Origin: Mesorhizobium koreense
GTDB taxonomy: Bacteria > Pseudomonadota > Alphaproteobacteria > Rhizobiales > Rhizobiaceae
Length of the DNA: 64,000 bases
Assembly (NCBI RefSeq): GCF_031656215.1
Contig: NZ_CP134228.1
Coordinates: 434,001 to 498,000 of the forward strand
Direction of reading: 5' to 3'
The position numbers and the translations under genes were made by a program. Below are positions 34,407 through 42,897 of this stretch, piece after piece. The notes under the pieces are model-generated. The model was given only the letters and a program-made list of their open reading frames with translations. It was not told the DNA's origin and did not search any database. Every line of letters begins with the position of its first letter. Position 1 is the first letter of the stretch.

Positions 34407-36131
34407 TCAATATCCGCGGCCGAAGGCGCGCGAGAATGAGAGAAAGACCGCGAAGGTAAGGGCGAGCAGCACTATCGTGAGCGCGGCAGCCTCGCCGATG
34501 CGCGCCTCCGACCAGAACTGGAAGATGAGGACCGACATCGTCGTGGATTTCGTCGAGCCGCCGCCCAGGAAAAGCGGCGTGTTGAGGTCGCGAAGCCCCG
34601 ACAGGAACACGACCGTGAAGGCGGCTATCAGCACAGGCCTCAGGAGCGGCAACGTGACGGTCGCCATGGTCCGCAGACGACCGGCGCCACAGACGCTTGC
34701 AGCTTCCTCCAGAGCGCGATCGATCTGGCCGAAGCCGTCGCCGATATTCCGGGTGGCGATCGGCAGTGTGCGCGCGGCCTGCGTCATAGCGATCAGGACA
34801 AGGCCGCCATAGAGCCCGATCGGCGAGCCGACCCACGCCCACATGACGGCGGTCACGAAGGCGACCGAGGGCACGAGCAGCGTGTACATCGCCGCTCCCT
34901 GCACCAGCGCCCGACCGGGCAGCGTCGTACGGCGCATGAGATAGCTGACGGCGGTCGCCACCAGAAGCACGATGACGACCTCCATCGCCGCCACTTTCAG
35001 GCTGTTGCCGGTGACCTGCCGGAAAGCGAAATATTCGAAGATCACGTAGCGGAAATTGGCCAGCGAAAGGTCGCTCAGCCCGCCCTGGCCGAACCAATTC
35101 GTGTTGAGCGACATCCACAGCACGACAAGATAGGGGCCGACGACGGACAGGATCATAAGGAGCAGGACGAATATGCCGGCTACCGGTCTCCAGCGGCGGA
35201 GCGGCACGGCCGCCGCCCGCGCACCCTTGCCGACCACCACCGCGAAATTGTCGCCATAGCGACGCCGGCGTCGCGCCGCCCATATCAGGAGGCCGACCGC
35301 CATCGCGATCACCACGAAGGTGACGCCCATCGCCGCCGCGAGTTCGAGGCGCGGCGGGAAGGAGGAGAGGTACAAATAGAGCTGGGTCGAAAAGACATAG
35401 ATACGCGCCGGCATGCCGAGGATGGCCGGTACGGCGAAGAGACCCCAGGAAATGATGATCGAAAAAGCCGCCGACGAGACTATCGCCGGCGTCACCAGCG
35501 GTAGCGTGACGGTGCGCACCACCATAAACGGCCGGGCGCCGGCGACGCGGGCGGCTTCCTCGAAACTGCCATCGACCGAGGTCAGCGCCGCTTCCACCGT
35601 CAGGAAGACGAAGGCGTAGAGGAAGAGCGCGGTAACGAAGATCATCCCCGTCATCGACTGCACGTCGAAGGGCTTCACGCCTACGATGCGGTCGAGGATC
35701 TGGTTGGCGAAGCCGGTATTGGGACTGGCGATGTAGACATAGGCCATCGCCGTCAACCACGGCGGCGAAACGAAAGCGAGGATCGCCGAGAGACGGGCGA
35801 GGCGTTTGAAGGGAACATCGGTGCGCGCCACCAGCACGGCAAGCACAACGCCCGTCACCGTAGCCGCCGCAGCCGCGCCGAGGGCGAAGATCCACGAGTT
35901 CATCATCACGGTGAGCGAGGAGAACGTGCCGGTCAGCTGAAAATAGTTGGCCAGCCCGTAGCCGCCGCCTTTCAATTTCAGGCTGCCGATCAGGAGCCAG
36001 ACCATCGGAGACACGGTGAGCACCAGCAACGCCGCGATGGTCGCCGCATAGACGAGGAGCAACCCGATCTTCCGGCTTGGCCGCGCCACAATGCCGGTGA
36101 CGAGGGGCGCGACCCCGGTCGCTACGACCAT
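34407..36131 (-). CDS. Two-domain ABC permease of the Fe3+/2-aminoethylphosphonate (FbpB/AfuB) type
   Basis: 574 residues from the ATG at 36131, which overlaps the ATPase stop as TGATG; in-frame sequence further upstream is the antisense-frame shadow of the ATPase gene. About twelve membrane segments fall into two similar halves, each with a coupling loop (EEAARVAGARPFMVVRTVTLPL in the first, EEAASVCGAGRLRTMATVTLPLL in the second). This fused layout is usual for FbpB/ThiP/AfuB permeases. It works with the ATPase and the binding protein encoded just upstream. Confidence 0.92.
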   Translation of the reverse strand: MVVATGVAPLVTGIVARPSRKIGLLLVYAATIAALLVLTVSPMVWLLIGSLKLKGGGYGLANYFQLTGTFSSLTVMMNSWIFALGAAAAATVTGVVLAVLVARTDVPFKRLARLSAILAFVSPPWLTAMAYVYIASPNTGFANQILDRIVGVKPFDVQSMTGMIFVTALFLYAFVFLTVEAALTSVDGSFEEAARVAGARPFMVVRTVTLPLVTPAIVSSAAFSIIISWGLFAVPAILGMPARIYVFSTQLYLYLSSFPPRLELAAAMGVTFVVIAMAVGLLIWAARRRRRYGDNFAVVVGKGARAAAVPLRRWRPVAGIFVLLLMILSVVGPYLVVLWMSLNTNWFGQGGLSDLSLANFRYVIFEYFAFRQVTGNSLKVAAMEVVIVLLVATAVSYLMRRTTLPGRALVQGAAMYTLLVPSVAFVTAVMWAWVGSPIGLYGGLVLIAMTQAARTLPIATRNIGDGFGQIDRALEEAASVCGAGRLRTMATVTLPLLRPVLIAAFTVVFLSGLRDLNTPLFLGGGSTKSTTMSVLIFQFWSEARIGEAAALTIVLLALTFAVFLSFSRAFGRGY

Positions 36132-37192
36132 CAGGCTGCCTCCGGATAGACAAAGAGCGCGCCGGGCGCGACCTGGAGCGAGACGGCGGCGCCCTCCGGG
36201 AAGACGTCGTTTTGACTCGGCACTTCCGCTGTGACCTCGCGGCCGCCGCAGCGGATCAGATATTGCACTTCGCGCCCGAGATATTGGGAAAAGACGATTT
36301 CTCCCGGCCAGCCGCCCGCGACACTGGCCGGTCTGACGCTCACGTCGGAAGGCCGGAACAGCACCTGCGCCGCAATTGCCGCGCCGACCTGGTCGGCCGC
36401 TCCAGGCACGGCGCCGAGCCCGTCGATCTTCAGCTGACCGTCGACGCGGCGTGCCGAAAGCACATTGGTGGCGCCGAGGAAACGGGCGACCTGCGCCGTT
36501 CCCGGGCGGCGGAATATCTCGTCGGGGCGTCCCCGCTGGAGCACCTTGCCGTCGGACATCACCATGATCTGGTCGGAGAGCGCCAGCGCCTCCGACTGAT
36601 CGTGGGTGACGGCGATCATGGTCATCCCGGTCTCGCGCTGGATGCGCTTCAGTTCCTGGCGCATCTCTTCGCGCAGATGCGCATCGAGATTGGCGAGCGG
36701 CTCGTCGAGCAGAAGAAGCTCGGGATCGTAGGCGAAGGCGCGGGCCAAGACGACGCGCTGCATCTGGCCACCGGAGAGCTGGCCGGGATAGCGCTCGGCA
36801 TAGTCGGAAAGGCGCACCAGCGCGAGCGCCGAGCGCACTCGGCGTTCGATCTCCTCGCGTGGTTTGCGACGCACCCTCAGCCCGTAGGCGACATTGCGCG
36901 CGATCGTCATATGCGGCCAGATCGCATAGGACTGGAACACCATGCCGAGATTGCGCGCCTCGACCGGTACGATATCGCGGCCGCCGCTCGAGACGCTCCG
37001 CGACCCGATGACTATGTCCCCCGCGCTTGCCGTCTCGAGGCCGGCTATGCAGCGCAGGATCGTCGTCTTGCCACAACCCGACGGGCCGAGCATCGTGGTG
37101 ATCCCGCCTTCCGGCACGACGAAGGAAACCTCGTCCACCGCGCGCACGGAACCAAAGCTCTTGACCAGATTGCTGACTTCGACCCGCGACAC
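36131..37192 (-). CDS. ABC ATPase of the FbpC/PotA type
   Basis: 353 residues: nucleotide-binding domain (about 1-240) with Walker A GPSGCGKTT (36-44), signature LSGGQMQRV and Walker B LLLLDEPLANLD, then a C-terminal TOBE regulatory barrel (about 270-350). The FQSYAIWPHMT Q-loop fits polyamine/iron/phosphonate importers. It starts 2 bases after the binding-protein gene ends and overlaps the permease. Confidence 0.93.
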   Translation of the reverse strand: MSRVEVSNLVKSFGSVRAVDEVSFVVPEGGITTMLGPSGCGKTTILRCIAGLETASAGDIVIGSRSVSSGGRDIVPVEARNLGMVFQSYAIWPHMTIARNVAYGLRVRRKPREEIERRVRSALALVRLSDYAERYPGQLSGGQMQRVVLARAFAYDPELLLLDEPLANLDAHLREEMRQELKRIQRETGMTMIAVTHDQSEALALSDQIMVMSDGKVLQRGRPDEIFRRPGTAQVARFLGATNVLSARRVDGQLKIDGLGAVPGAADQVGAAIAAQVLFRPSDVSVRPASVAGGWPGEIVFSQYLGREVQYLIRCGGREVTAEVPSQNDVFPEGAAVSLQVAPGALFVYPEAA

Positions 37193-37194
37193 GG

Positions 37195-38229
37195 TCAGCC
37201 CATGATCTTGCGCCAGGTGTCGATGATCTCGCCGCGCTTCGCGGTGAGTTCAGCGAGGTTCGGCGAATAGGTCTTCAGTTCCGCGACGGCGGGCATGCCG
37301 GGAGGCGGCGGGGCGTCGCCGTTCGAGCCGTAGAAGCCGTTCTGCTCGGCGAGCGCCTTCTGGTACTCGGCCGAAAGCAGGTAGTTGGCCAGAACAGCGG
37401 CGGCATCCGGGTTCGCCGACTTGTTGGAGATGAACAGACAATAGCGCGCCAGCACAGATCCATCCTCCGGGAAGACCATGCGCGTCGGCGCGCCCTGCAG
37501 TTGATAGAGGAAGCCCCAGGCCTGCGCGACGACGCAGATCGGCTTCTCGCCGCGCGCCACCGCCTGCATGGCTTCGGCCTGTAGCCGCATCTCCGATATC
37601 TCGTTGGCGCGCAATGCCTTGACGAAATCCCAGCCATGCTGCTCGACCATGCCTTTGACGAAAAGTGTCGAGGTGCCGGCGTTCTCGGGCGCGCCGAAGA
37701 GGATCTGGCCCTTGTATTTCGGGTTGACGAGGTCCGAATATTTGGTCGGCCCCTCTCCCTTCGGGATCATGTTGTTGTTGACGACGATGACCATCGCCAG
37801 GCCCCCGGTGGGGTAGATACCGGAATCCGTCATGGCGAACGCCTTGCTCAATTTGGCGACATTCGGAAGATCGGGCGTGGCCGTATAGCCCTTTTCCCGC
37901 GCATAAAGCCCGAGCGCGTAGTCGCTCAGGCCGCATATGTCGGCCGAGGCGGCGCCGCCCTGAATCTCCTGTTCGTATTTGCGCAGCACGATCTCGCCAC
38001 CGCCCGGCCGCGAATAATCGATCGAGATGCCGGAGGAAGAACCGAACTTGCCCATGAGCGGCTCTTCCGTCTTGGCGATGCCGCTCGAATAGTAACTCGC
38101 CTTTCCTTCCTTGCCGGCCTTGGCCAGCGTCGCGTCCCAGTCGGATGCGGCGAATACGAAGCGCGGCATCACAAGCGAAGCGGCTCCCGCCGCCAATCCC
38201 CGATAAAGCAAAGTACGTCTGCTGATCAT
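37195..38229 (-). CDS. Extracellular solute-binding protein of the FbpA/AfuA type
   Basis: 344 residues. A twin-arginine-like signal (ISRRTLLYRGLAAG, cleavage near FAASDW at 28) suggests periplasmic export. The mature part is a family 1 binding protein of the type used for Fe3+, hexose phosphates and 2-aminoethylphosphonate; the tyrosine pair of iron binders is not obvious, so an organic ligand is more likely. It is the first gene of the operon with the ATPase, the permease and the CoA-transferase. The palindrome at 38337-38358 lies about 110 bases upstream. Confidence 0.88.
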   Translation of the reverse strand: MISRRTLLYRGLAAGAASLVMPRFVFAASDWDATLAKAGKEGKASYYSSGIAKTEEPLMGKFGSSSGISIDYSRPGGGEIVLRKYEQEIQGGAASADICGLSDYALGLYAREKGYTATPDLPNVAKLSKAFAMTDSGIYPTGGLAMVIVVNNNMIPKGEGPTKYSDLVNPKYKGQILFGAPENAGTSTLFVKGMVEQHGWDFVKALRANEISEMRLQAEAMQAVARGEKPICVVAQAWGFLYQLQGAPTRMVFPEDGSVLARYCLFISNKSANPDAAAVLANYLLSAEYQKALAEQNGFYGSNGDAPPPPGMPAVAELKTYSPNLAELTAKRGEIIDTWRKIMG

Positions 38230-38336
38230 CGTCTTCCCTCCCGATGCTCCCGTCCTTCATGGAGAGAGCCGTCTTCGATATGCGGCCGGTACGGGCGTTT
38301 GCGACCGGCAGGCCGATCGCGACGCTTACCCGAAAT

Positions 38337-38358
38337 TAGATGTGATCACTACCATATG
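38337..38358. promoter_or_regulatory. Shared regulatory palindrome, copy 1
   Basis: A 22-base stretch built as TAG-AT-GTGATCAC-TA-CCA plus TATG. It matches the stretch at 42120-42141 in 21 of 22 positions. It lies between the AfuABC-type operon and the end of the TauABC-type operon. The core GTGATCAC is a perfect 8-base palindrome. The adjacent MarR protein is the favoured binder. Confidence 0.6.
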
Positions 38359-38389
38359 CCTAGACCGGACGCCCGGTCAACCGTCAAAT

Positions 38390-39220
38390 TTATCCGGGAA
38401 CGTCCGTGCTGCCCTTGCTCCATTCGAGCAGGCGCCGCTCGACGAGATCCATCAATGCAGTCAGGGCCATGACCAGGAAGGCGACGACGAGGATGAGCGC
38501 CATGACGCTGGCGACGTCGAAACGGCCGCTGAAGGATTGCACCAGCAGGCCGAGCCCGCTCTGGGCGGCGATCATCTCGCCGATTACCGCGCCGGCGCTG
38601 CAATAGATCAGGGTCAGGCGTAGCCCGGCGAAGATGCTGGGGAGAGCCCAGGGAAGGCGCACGTCGCCGAACAGCCTGAGTTCGGAAGCGCCGAAGAGCC
38701 GTGACATCAAGAGAAGGTCGCGGTCGACGTTCTTCAGGCCGCCGAGCGTGCTGAGCAGCATGATGAAGTAGCCGAGCGAAACGGCGAGCACGACCTTGGA
38801 AGCGATGCCGATGCCGAACCAGAGGATGAACAGCGGCCCCAGCGCGATGCGAGGCATGCTGTTGATGGCGGTAAGGAAGGGGGAGAGGATGCGGTTGAGC
38901 CATTCGCTGCGGTCGAGGATGAGCGCGGAGGCGATCCCGAATACGACCGACAAGACGAAGGAGATCATGATCTCGATCAGCGTCGTCAGGAGGTTCGGAA
39001 GGAGATTGCCGTCGGCGATGAGCTTCCACAGAGCCTTCACGATGCTTGTCGGGGACGAAACGAAGGCCGGATCGGCGAACCCCCAGGCGACAGCTCCTTC
39101 CCACAGCGCCAGGAACGCGACAAGGAAAAGAGCGCGCGCTGCGAAGACCGAACCGGAGCCAGCGCCCGATGCGCGGGTCGCCTGTCCGAGGTCTGCTTCC
39201 GAGCTGACGGAATCGCTCAT
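38390..39220 (-). CDS. ABC permease, SsuC/TauC type (second system)
   Basis: 276 residues from the ATG at 39220, in ATGA overlap with the ATPase gene. A soluble Ser/Ala-rich N-terminus (about 1-25) precedes about six membrane segments, with the coupling loop LLMSRLFGASELRLFGDVRLPWA in the usual place. It forms the inner-membrane channel of the importer whose binding protein is at 40029-41084. It is the last gene of the SMP-30-TauABC operon, ending 31 bases from the shared palindrome. Confidence 0.9.
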   Translation of the reverse strand: MSDSVSSEADLGQATRASGAGSGSVFAARALFLVAFLALWEGAVAWGFADPAFVSSPTSIVKALWKLIADGNLLPNLLTTLIEIMISFVLSVVFGIASALILDRSEWLNRILSPFLTAINSMPRIALGPLFILWFGIGIASKVVLAVSLGYFIMLLSTLGGLKNVDRDLLLMSRLFGASELRLFGDVRLPWALPSIFAGLRLTLIYCSAGAVIGEMIAAQSGLGLLVQSFSGRFDVASVMALILVVAFLVMALTALMDLVERRLLEWSKGSTDVPG

Positions 39221-40017
39221 TCTGTGCTCGCCTTCAGAGAGGTCCATGTCCTGCGATAGAAATCGTGGTAGCGAGAATCCGCCTGCAGGGCCTCTGCCGA
39301 TCGTGGTCGCGGAATATCGATGCGGATCTCGTCGGCCACGCCTGTCCCCCGCTTTGACATCACCACCACCCGGTCGGCCAGAGTGATGGCTTCGCCGATG
39401 TCATGCGTCACGAAGACCACGGTCGCGCCGCTGCTTTCCCAGAGGTCGAGCAACTGGTCGTGAAGCATGAGCTTGGTCTGGGAATCAAGCGCGCTGAACG
39501 GCTCGTCCATCAGATAGACGCCGCGGGCAACGGCGAAGGCGCGGGCAAGCGAGGCGCGCTGCCTCATGCCCTGCGAAAGCCTCGAGGGATAGAAGTCCCG
39601 GTAGTTCTGGAGGCCGACCTTCTCGATATAGGCGAGCGCTCTTCTCTCGCGTTCGGCGCGGGGAACGCCCGAGACCTCGAGTCCGTATTCGACGTTCCGC
39701 TGGACGGTGCGCCAGGGCAGCAGCGCGTCTCGCGCCAGGATGTAGCAGATGTCACGCCGGCCCGCTGCGGGCGGTTCGTTCCTGACCAGCACCGCTCCAC
39801 TTGCCGCCGGCACGAGGCCGGCGACGACGTTGAGCAGCGTCGTCTTCCCGCAGCCGCTCGCTCCGATCAGCGCGACGAACTCGCCTTGCTTCACGTCGAG
39901 GTTCACGCCGGAGAGAGCATTGCGGGCCTGGCCGAAATTCACCGAAAGGTCTGCGACGGTGATATCGACGGATTGCCGATCAGAGCCGGGGAGGTTTCTG
40001 TTTGCGTCAGCAAGCAT
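39217..40017 (-). CDS. ABC ATPase, SsuB/TauB type (second system)
   Basis: 266 residues: Walker A GASGCGKTT (about 55-63), an LARDALLPWRTV Q-loop region, signature LSQGMRQRASLARAF and Walker B VYLMDEPFSALD. The signature has LSQG rather than LSGG, a tolerated variant. It follows the binding-protein gene by 11 bases and overlaps the permease. It energises import of an organic anion or similar small molecule. Confidence 0.92.
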   Translation of the reverse strand: MLADANRNLPGSDRQSVDITVADLSVNFGQARNALSGVNLDVKQGEFVALIGASGCGKTTLLNVVAGLVPAASGAVLVRNEPPAAGRRDICYILARDALLPWRTVQRNVEYGLEVSGVPRAERERRALAYIEKVGLQNYRDFYPSRLSQGMRQRASLARAFAVARGVYLMDEPFSALDSQTKLMLHDQLLDLWESSGATVVFVTHDIGEAITLADRVVVMSKRGTGVADEIRIDIPRPRSAEALQADSRYHDFYRRTWTSLKASTE

Positions 40018-40028
40018 TCAGGTGCGGC

Positions 40029-41084
40029 TCATTTGGCGCAGGAGAAGGTTTCGGGCGCGACCGGGTCGATCACCTCGGCGCGCGTCTTCGGCTTGGCGAC
40101 CTGTCCCTGTTCGACGACGAGCTGCGCCCAGGTGTCGATCGTCCGGCTGTCGATCGCCGGGCCATAGGTCGGCATGAGACGTTTCACCATCGCCTTGTAT
40201 TGATCGGCGGAAAGCTCGGGAACCGGCGCATATTGCTGCATGATGGCTACCACCTGGTCGAAATTGGCGGGATCGCTGTACCAGCAATAGGAATCCTCCA
40301 TCGCCTTGACGAATCGCGAGACGACTTCAGGCTTACCCTTGATCGTGGTGGTGGAAGCCCACCAGCCATTGTAGCCGAGATTGTGGAACATCTCGGGGCC
40401 TTCGTCGGCGGCGAGGTTCACGACGACCTTGCCTTCTCCCTTTGCCTCGAAGATCGAAGGCAGAGGCTCGATGCTGAGATAGGTGTCGACGGTGCCGCGC
40501 TGCAGGGCGGGCCGCGCCGTGTTCGGCAGGCCGACGGCCAGGAAGGTGACGTCGTTCTCCTTGTATCCGGCATCGGTCAGGATCTTCTGTTCGAGGTACT
40601 GGACGGAGACGCCGAGCGCCAGCACGCCCCATTTCTTGCCGACGAGATCCTTCAGCACTGCCGGATAGCCATCCTTCAAATGCGGCAGGTCGAGGCCCTT
40701 GCGGGCGATCAGCGCAAACGGGACCTTCGCCGTCGAGCCGGCGACGCCGCGGACCGGCAGGCCCTTGTCGACGGCGACGACAAGATTGTCCCAGGAATTG
40801 TTGACGAAGGTCACGCTGCCGCTGGCGACGGCCGAGGTCATGGCGGGGCCGGTAGTGATCGGCACCAGCTCGACCTTGAGGCCATCCTTCTCGAAGAATT
40901 TCTGGTCCTTGGCGACCAGCGCCGGCAGCGAAATGAGCGCACCCGGATAATAGCCGACCGTCGCATTCAAAGCGTCGGCGGCTTGCGCCACGGCTGCCGT
41001 GGAAAACGCGAATGCGGCCGACAGGCCGGCGGCCAGCGCGCCGGCAGCGACCCGTCCCTTCATTATTTCCGTTAGCCTCTTCAT
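40029..41084 (-). CDS. ABC substrate-binding protein, SsuA/TauA/NMT1 type (second system)
   Basis: 351 residues from the ATG at 41084, with GGGAGG about 6 bases upstream. A Sec signal (cleavage near VAQAADA, about 33) precedes a type II binding fold with ATVGYYPGALISLPALVAKDQKFFEKDGLKVELVPI at the start. It is more distant from the two binding proteins at 1083 and 2133 than they are from each other. It follows the SMP-30 gene and leads the ATPase and permease. Ligand unknown. Confidence 0.9.
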   Translation of the reverse strand: MKRLTEIMKGRVAAGALAAGLSAAFAFSTAAVAQAADALNATVGYYPGALISLPALVAKDQKFFEKDGLKVELVPITTGPAMTSAVASGSVTFVNNSWDNLVVAVDKGLPVRGVAGSTAKVPFALIARKGLDLPHLKDGYPAVLKDLVGKKWGVLALGVSVQYLEQKILTDAGYKENDVTFLAVGLPNTARPALQRGTVDTYLSIEPLPSIFEAKGEGKVVVNLAADEGPEMFHNLGYNGWWASTTTIKGKPEVVSRFVKAMEDSYCWYSDPANFDQVVAIMQQYAPVPELSADQYKAMVKRLMPTYGPAIDSRTIDTWAQLVVEQGQVAKPKTRAEVIDPVAPETFSCAK

Positions 41085-41203
41085 GATTTCCTCCCTGATT
41101 TCAAAAGGGCGCTTCCGGCGCCCGCCTATGGTGTCGCTCATGATGACCGACATCCTGTTCATGGCGGTCCGGCATCCGGATCGGCACGGCCGTGACCAAC
41201 CGC

Positions 41204-42100
41204 TCATGGGTCGAACTTCGGTTCGGGCAGGCCGCGAACGCCGAGTCCGCGTATGGCGAGAACACGGCCGGACAGCGGTTGCGCGCCAAGTTGGGTTTCA
41301 TCGAGAAAGCGTGTCGCGGACGTGATGTAGAGGATGTCGAGGTCCGGGCCGCCGAAGGCGCACATGGTCGGGTTGGATACCGGCAAACCGACGCGACGCA
41401 TGAGCCTGCCGTCGGGATCGAACTGCGCTACGGCGCCGCCGCGAAAGAGCGCTGTCCAGTAGCAGCCATTCGCATCGACGGTCGCGCCGTCCGGAGCGCC
41501 CTCGGCGGCGCCGACCGAAATGAACGGGCGCCGGTTGGCGATCAAGCCGCTCGCGGCGTCGAAATCGTATTTCCAGACCACCCCGGCAAGCGTGTCGGCA
41601 AGATACATCGACCGGTCGTCCGGGCTCCATGCGATGCCGTTTCCGCCGATCAGCCCGTTCTCCATCAGAAGCGGTTCGCTGCCGGCATCGAGGCGCCACA
41701 GCGCTGCCGACGCGGTATGGTGATCGGTGTTTATCGATGCACACCAGAAGCGGCCGGCGCGATCGCACTTGCCGTCGTTCAACCTGTTGGCGGCGGGTCG
41801 GTCGGTTTCCGCCTCGGCGATGAGGCGCGCTTCGCCTGTCTCCAGATCCAGCTGGTAGAAGCCGCCCCTCACACCGCTGATCATTCCGCCGCCCTCGCGG
41901 CGGGCGATCGAGCCGATCGGACGGCCGCCAAGCGCAGCGGCGAAATCCGTTTGCCGCATATCACCGGTTGCCGGCTCGTAGGCATGGACAACCGCCTTCC
42001 ATGCGTCGATCCAATACAGGACTTCCGCCCCAATATCCCAATAGAGGGACTCGCCGAGTTCGTTCCGCACGGGGGAGATGCAAACGACATCCGGTTGCAT
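41204..42100 (-). CDS. SMP-30/gluconolactonase/LRE family protein
   Basis: 298 residues from the second of two adjacent ATGs (42100), since GGAGG then has a 4-base gap; the first ATG at 42103 is possible. The six-bladed propeller landmarks are present: ELGESLYWD near the start with the metal Glu, RLNDGKCDRAGRFWC, NGIAWSPDDRSMYLADT with metal Asn and Asp. The family hydrolyses sugar or other lactones. It is the first gene of the operon with the second TauABC-type importer, which suggests the transported compound is, or becomes, a lactone. Confidence 0.88.
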   Translation of the reverse strand: MQPDVVCISPVRNELGESLYWDIGAEVLYWIDAWKAVVHAYEPATGDMRQTDFAAALGGRPIGSIARREGGGMISGVRGGFYQLDLETGEARLIAEAETDRPAANRLNDGKCDRAGRFWCASINTDHHTASAALWRLDAGSEPLLMENGLIGGNGIAWSPDDRSMYLADTLAGVVWKYDFDAASGLIANRRPFISVGAAEGAPDGATVDANGCYWTALFRGGAVAQFDPDGRLMRRVGLPVSNPTMCAFGGPDLDILYITSATRFLDETQLGAQPLSGRVLAIRGLGVRGLPEPKFDP

Positions 42101-42119
42101 CATTCCTCCCAATGCAATA

Positions 42120-42141
42120 TAGATGTGATCACTACTATATG
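42120..42141. promoter_or_regulatory. Shared regulatory palindrome, copy 2
   Basis: Contains TAG-AT-GTGATCAC-TA-CTA, an 18-base palindrome with perfect outer arms and core, in the divergent region between the SMP-30 and MarR genes. It is the better of the two copies; the other is at 38337-38358. Its position allows control of both directions. Confidence 0.65.
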
Positions 42142-42179
42142 GCTTGATCCACCGCGCCGTCAACTGCTAAATCCCGGGC

Positions 42180-42686
42180 ATGAAGAAACACGCGTCTGTC
42201 ATCAATCTCCTGTCGTCCCGCGTGCTGACGCTGTCGAATACGCTCGGCCTCTACGCCAGCCGCCGTTATCGGGACGAGTTCGGGCTGACGCTTCCGGAAT
42301 GGCGCGTCCTATCGATCATCGCCTCGGGTGAGCCGACGACGGCGCGGGAGATCAGCCGCTTGCTCGCCACCGACAAGGGATGGGTCGGCCTCTCGGCAGA
42401 AAGTCTGAGGCGAAGAGGCTATGTTTCCGGATCCCCCGACGAGCGGGACGGGCGCCGTATCCTTCTCACGCTCACGGAGGAGGGGCGCAAGAAGCACGAC
42501 GAGATCCTTGCCGTGTCGCAATGGCGCCAGCGCAGGTTGCTGGCGACCCTTCCGGACGGCGCGGCCGATACGCTGATCGAATGCCTCGACCGGCTTCAGG
42601 CCGAAGCGGACAAGATGCTGGAAGAAACCGAATCGCCGCGAAAGGCTCCGGCCGCAACGATCAGCCAACGATCATCTGATAGGTGA
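42180..42686 (+). CDS. MarR-family transcriptional regulator
   Basis: 168 residues. The winged HTH spans about 45-110 with EPTTAREISRLLATDKGWVGLSAESL and the wing SGSPDERDGRRILLTLTEEGR, typical of MarR. It diverges from the SMP-30 gene, with the shared palindrome 38 bases upstream of its ATG. It probably represses itself, the lactonase/TauABC operon and, through the second palindrome, the AfuABC/CoA-transferase operon. The effector is likely an aromatic or other acid, by family precedent only. Confidence 0.88.
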   Translation: MKKHASVINLLSSRVLTLSNTLGLYASRRYRDEFGLTLPEWRVLSIIASGEPTTAREISRLLATDKGWVGLSAESLRRRGYVSGSPDERDGRRILLTLTEEGRKKHDEILAVSQWRQRRLLATLPDGAADTLIECLDRLQAEADKMLEETESPRKAPAATISQRSSDR

Positions 42687-42897
42687 GGTGCCGCTACGAG
42701 AAGTGGCGAGGCCGATATCGCGTGCCGGGCAGCGCTGACCAGCCGGATGGCCTCAGGCATCGTCAAGCCGTTTCGTCGTCGACCAGCGCGAAAGGCACAT
42801 GGGTGAGGCTCAATGCATGCAGCCGGAGAAGAGCAGGTCGAGGATCAATGTTGAAGCCTTTACCAGGCTCAGCTCTCTATCGGCGGAATCCTGAACT

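Noticed and set aside
34393-36153. Open frame of 586 codons in a second minus-strand frame
   Set aside because: It overlaps the two-domain permease, whose helices and coupling loops lie in the other frame.
36132-37076. N-terminal extension of the two-domain permease to 889 residues
   Set aside because: The extension is the ATPase gene in another frame; the ATG at 36131 starts the permease.
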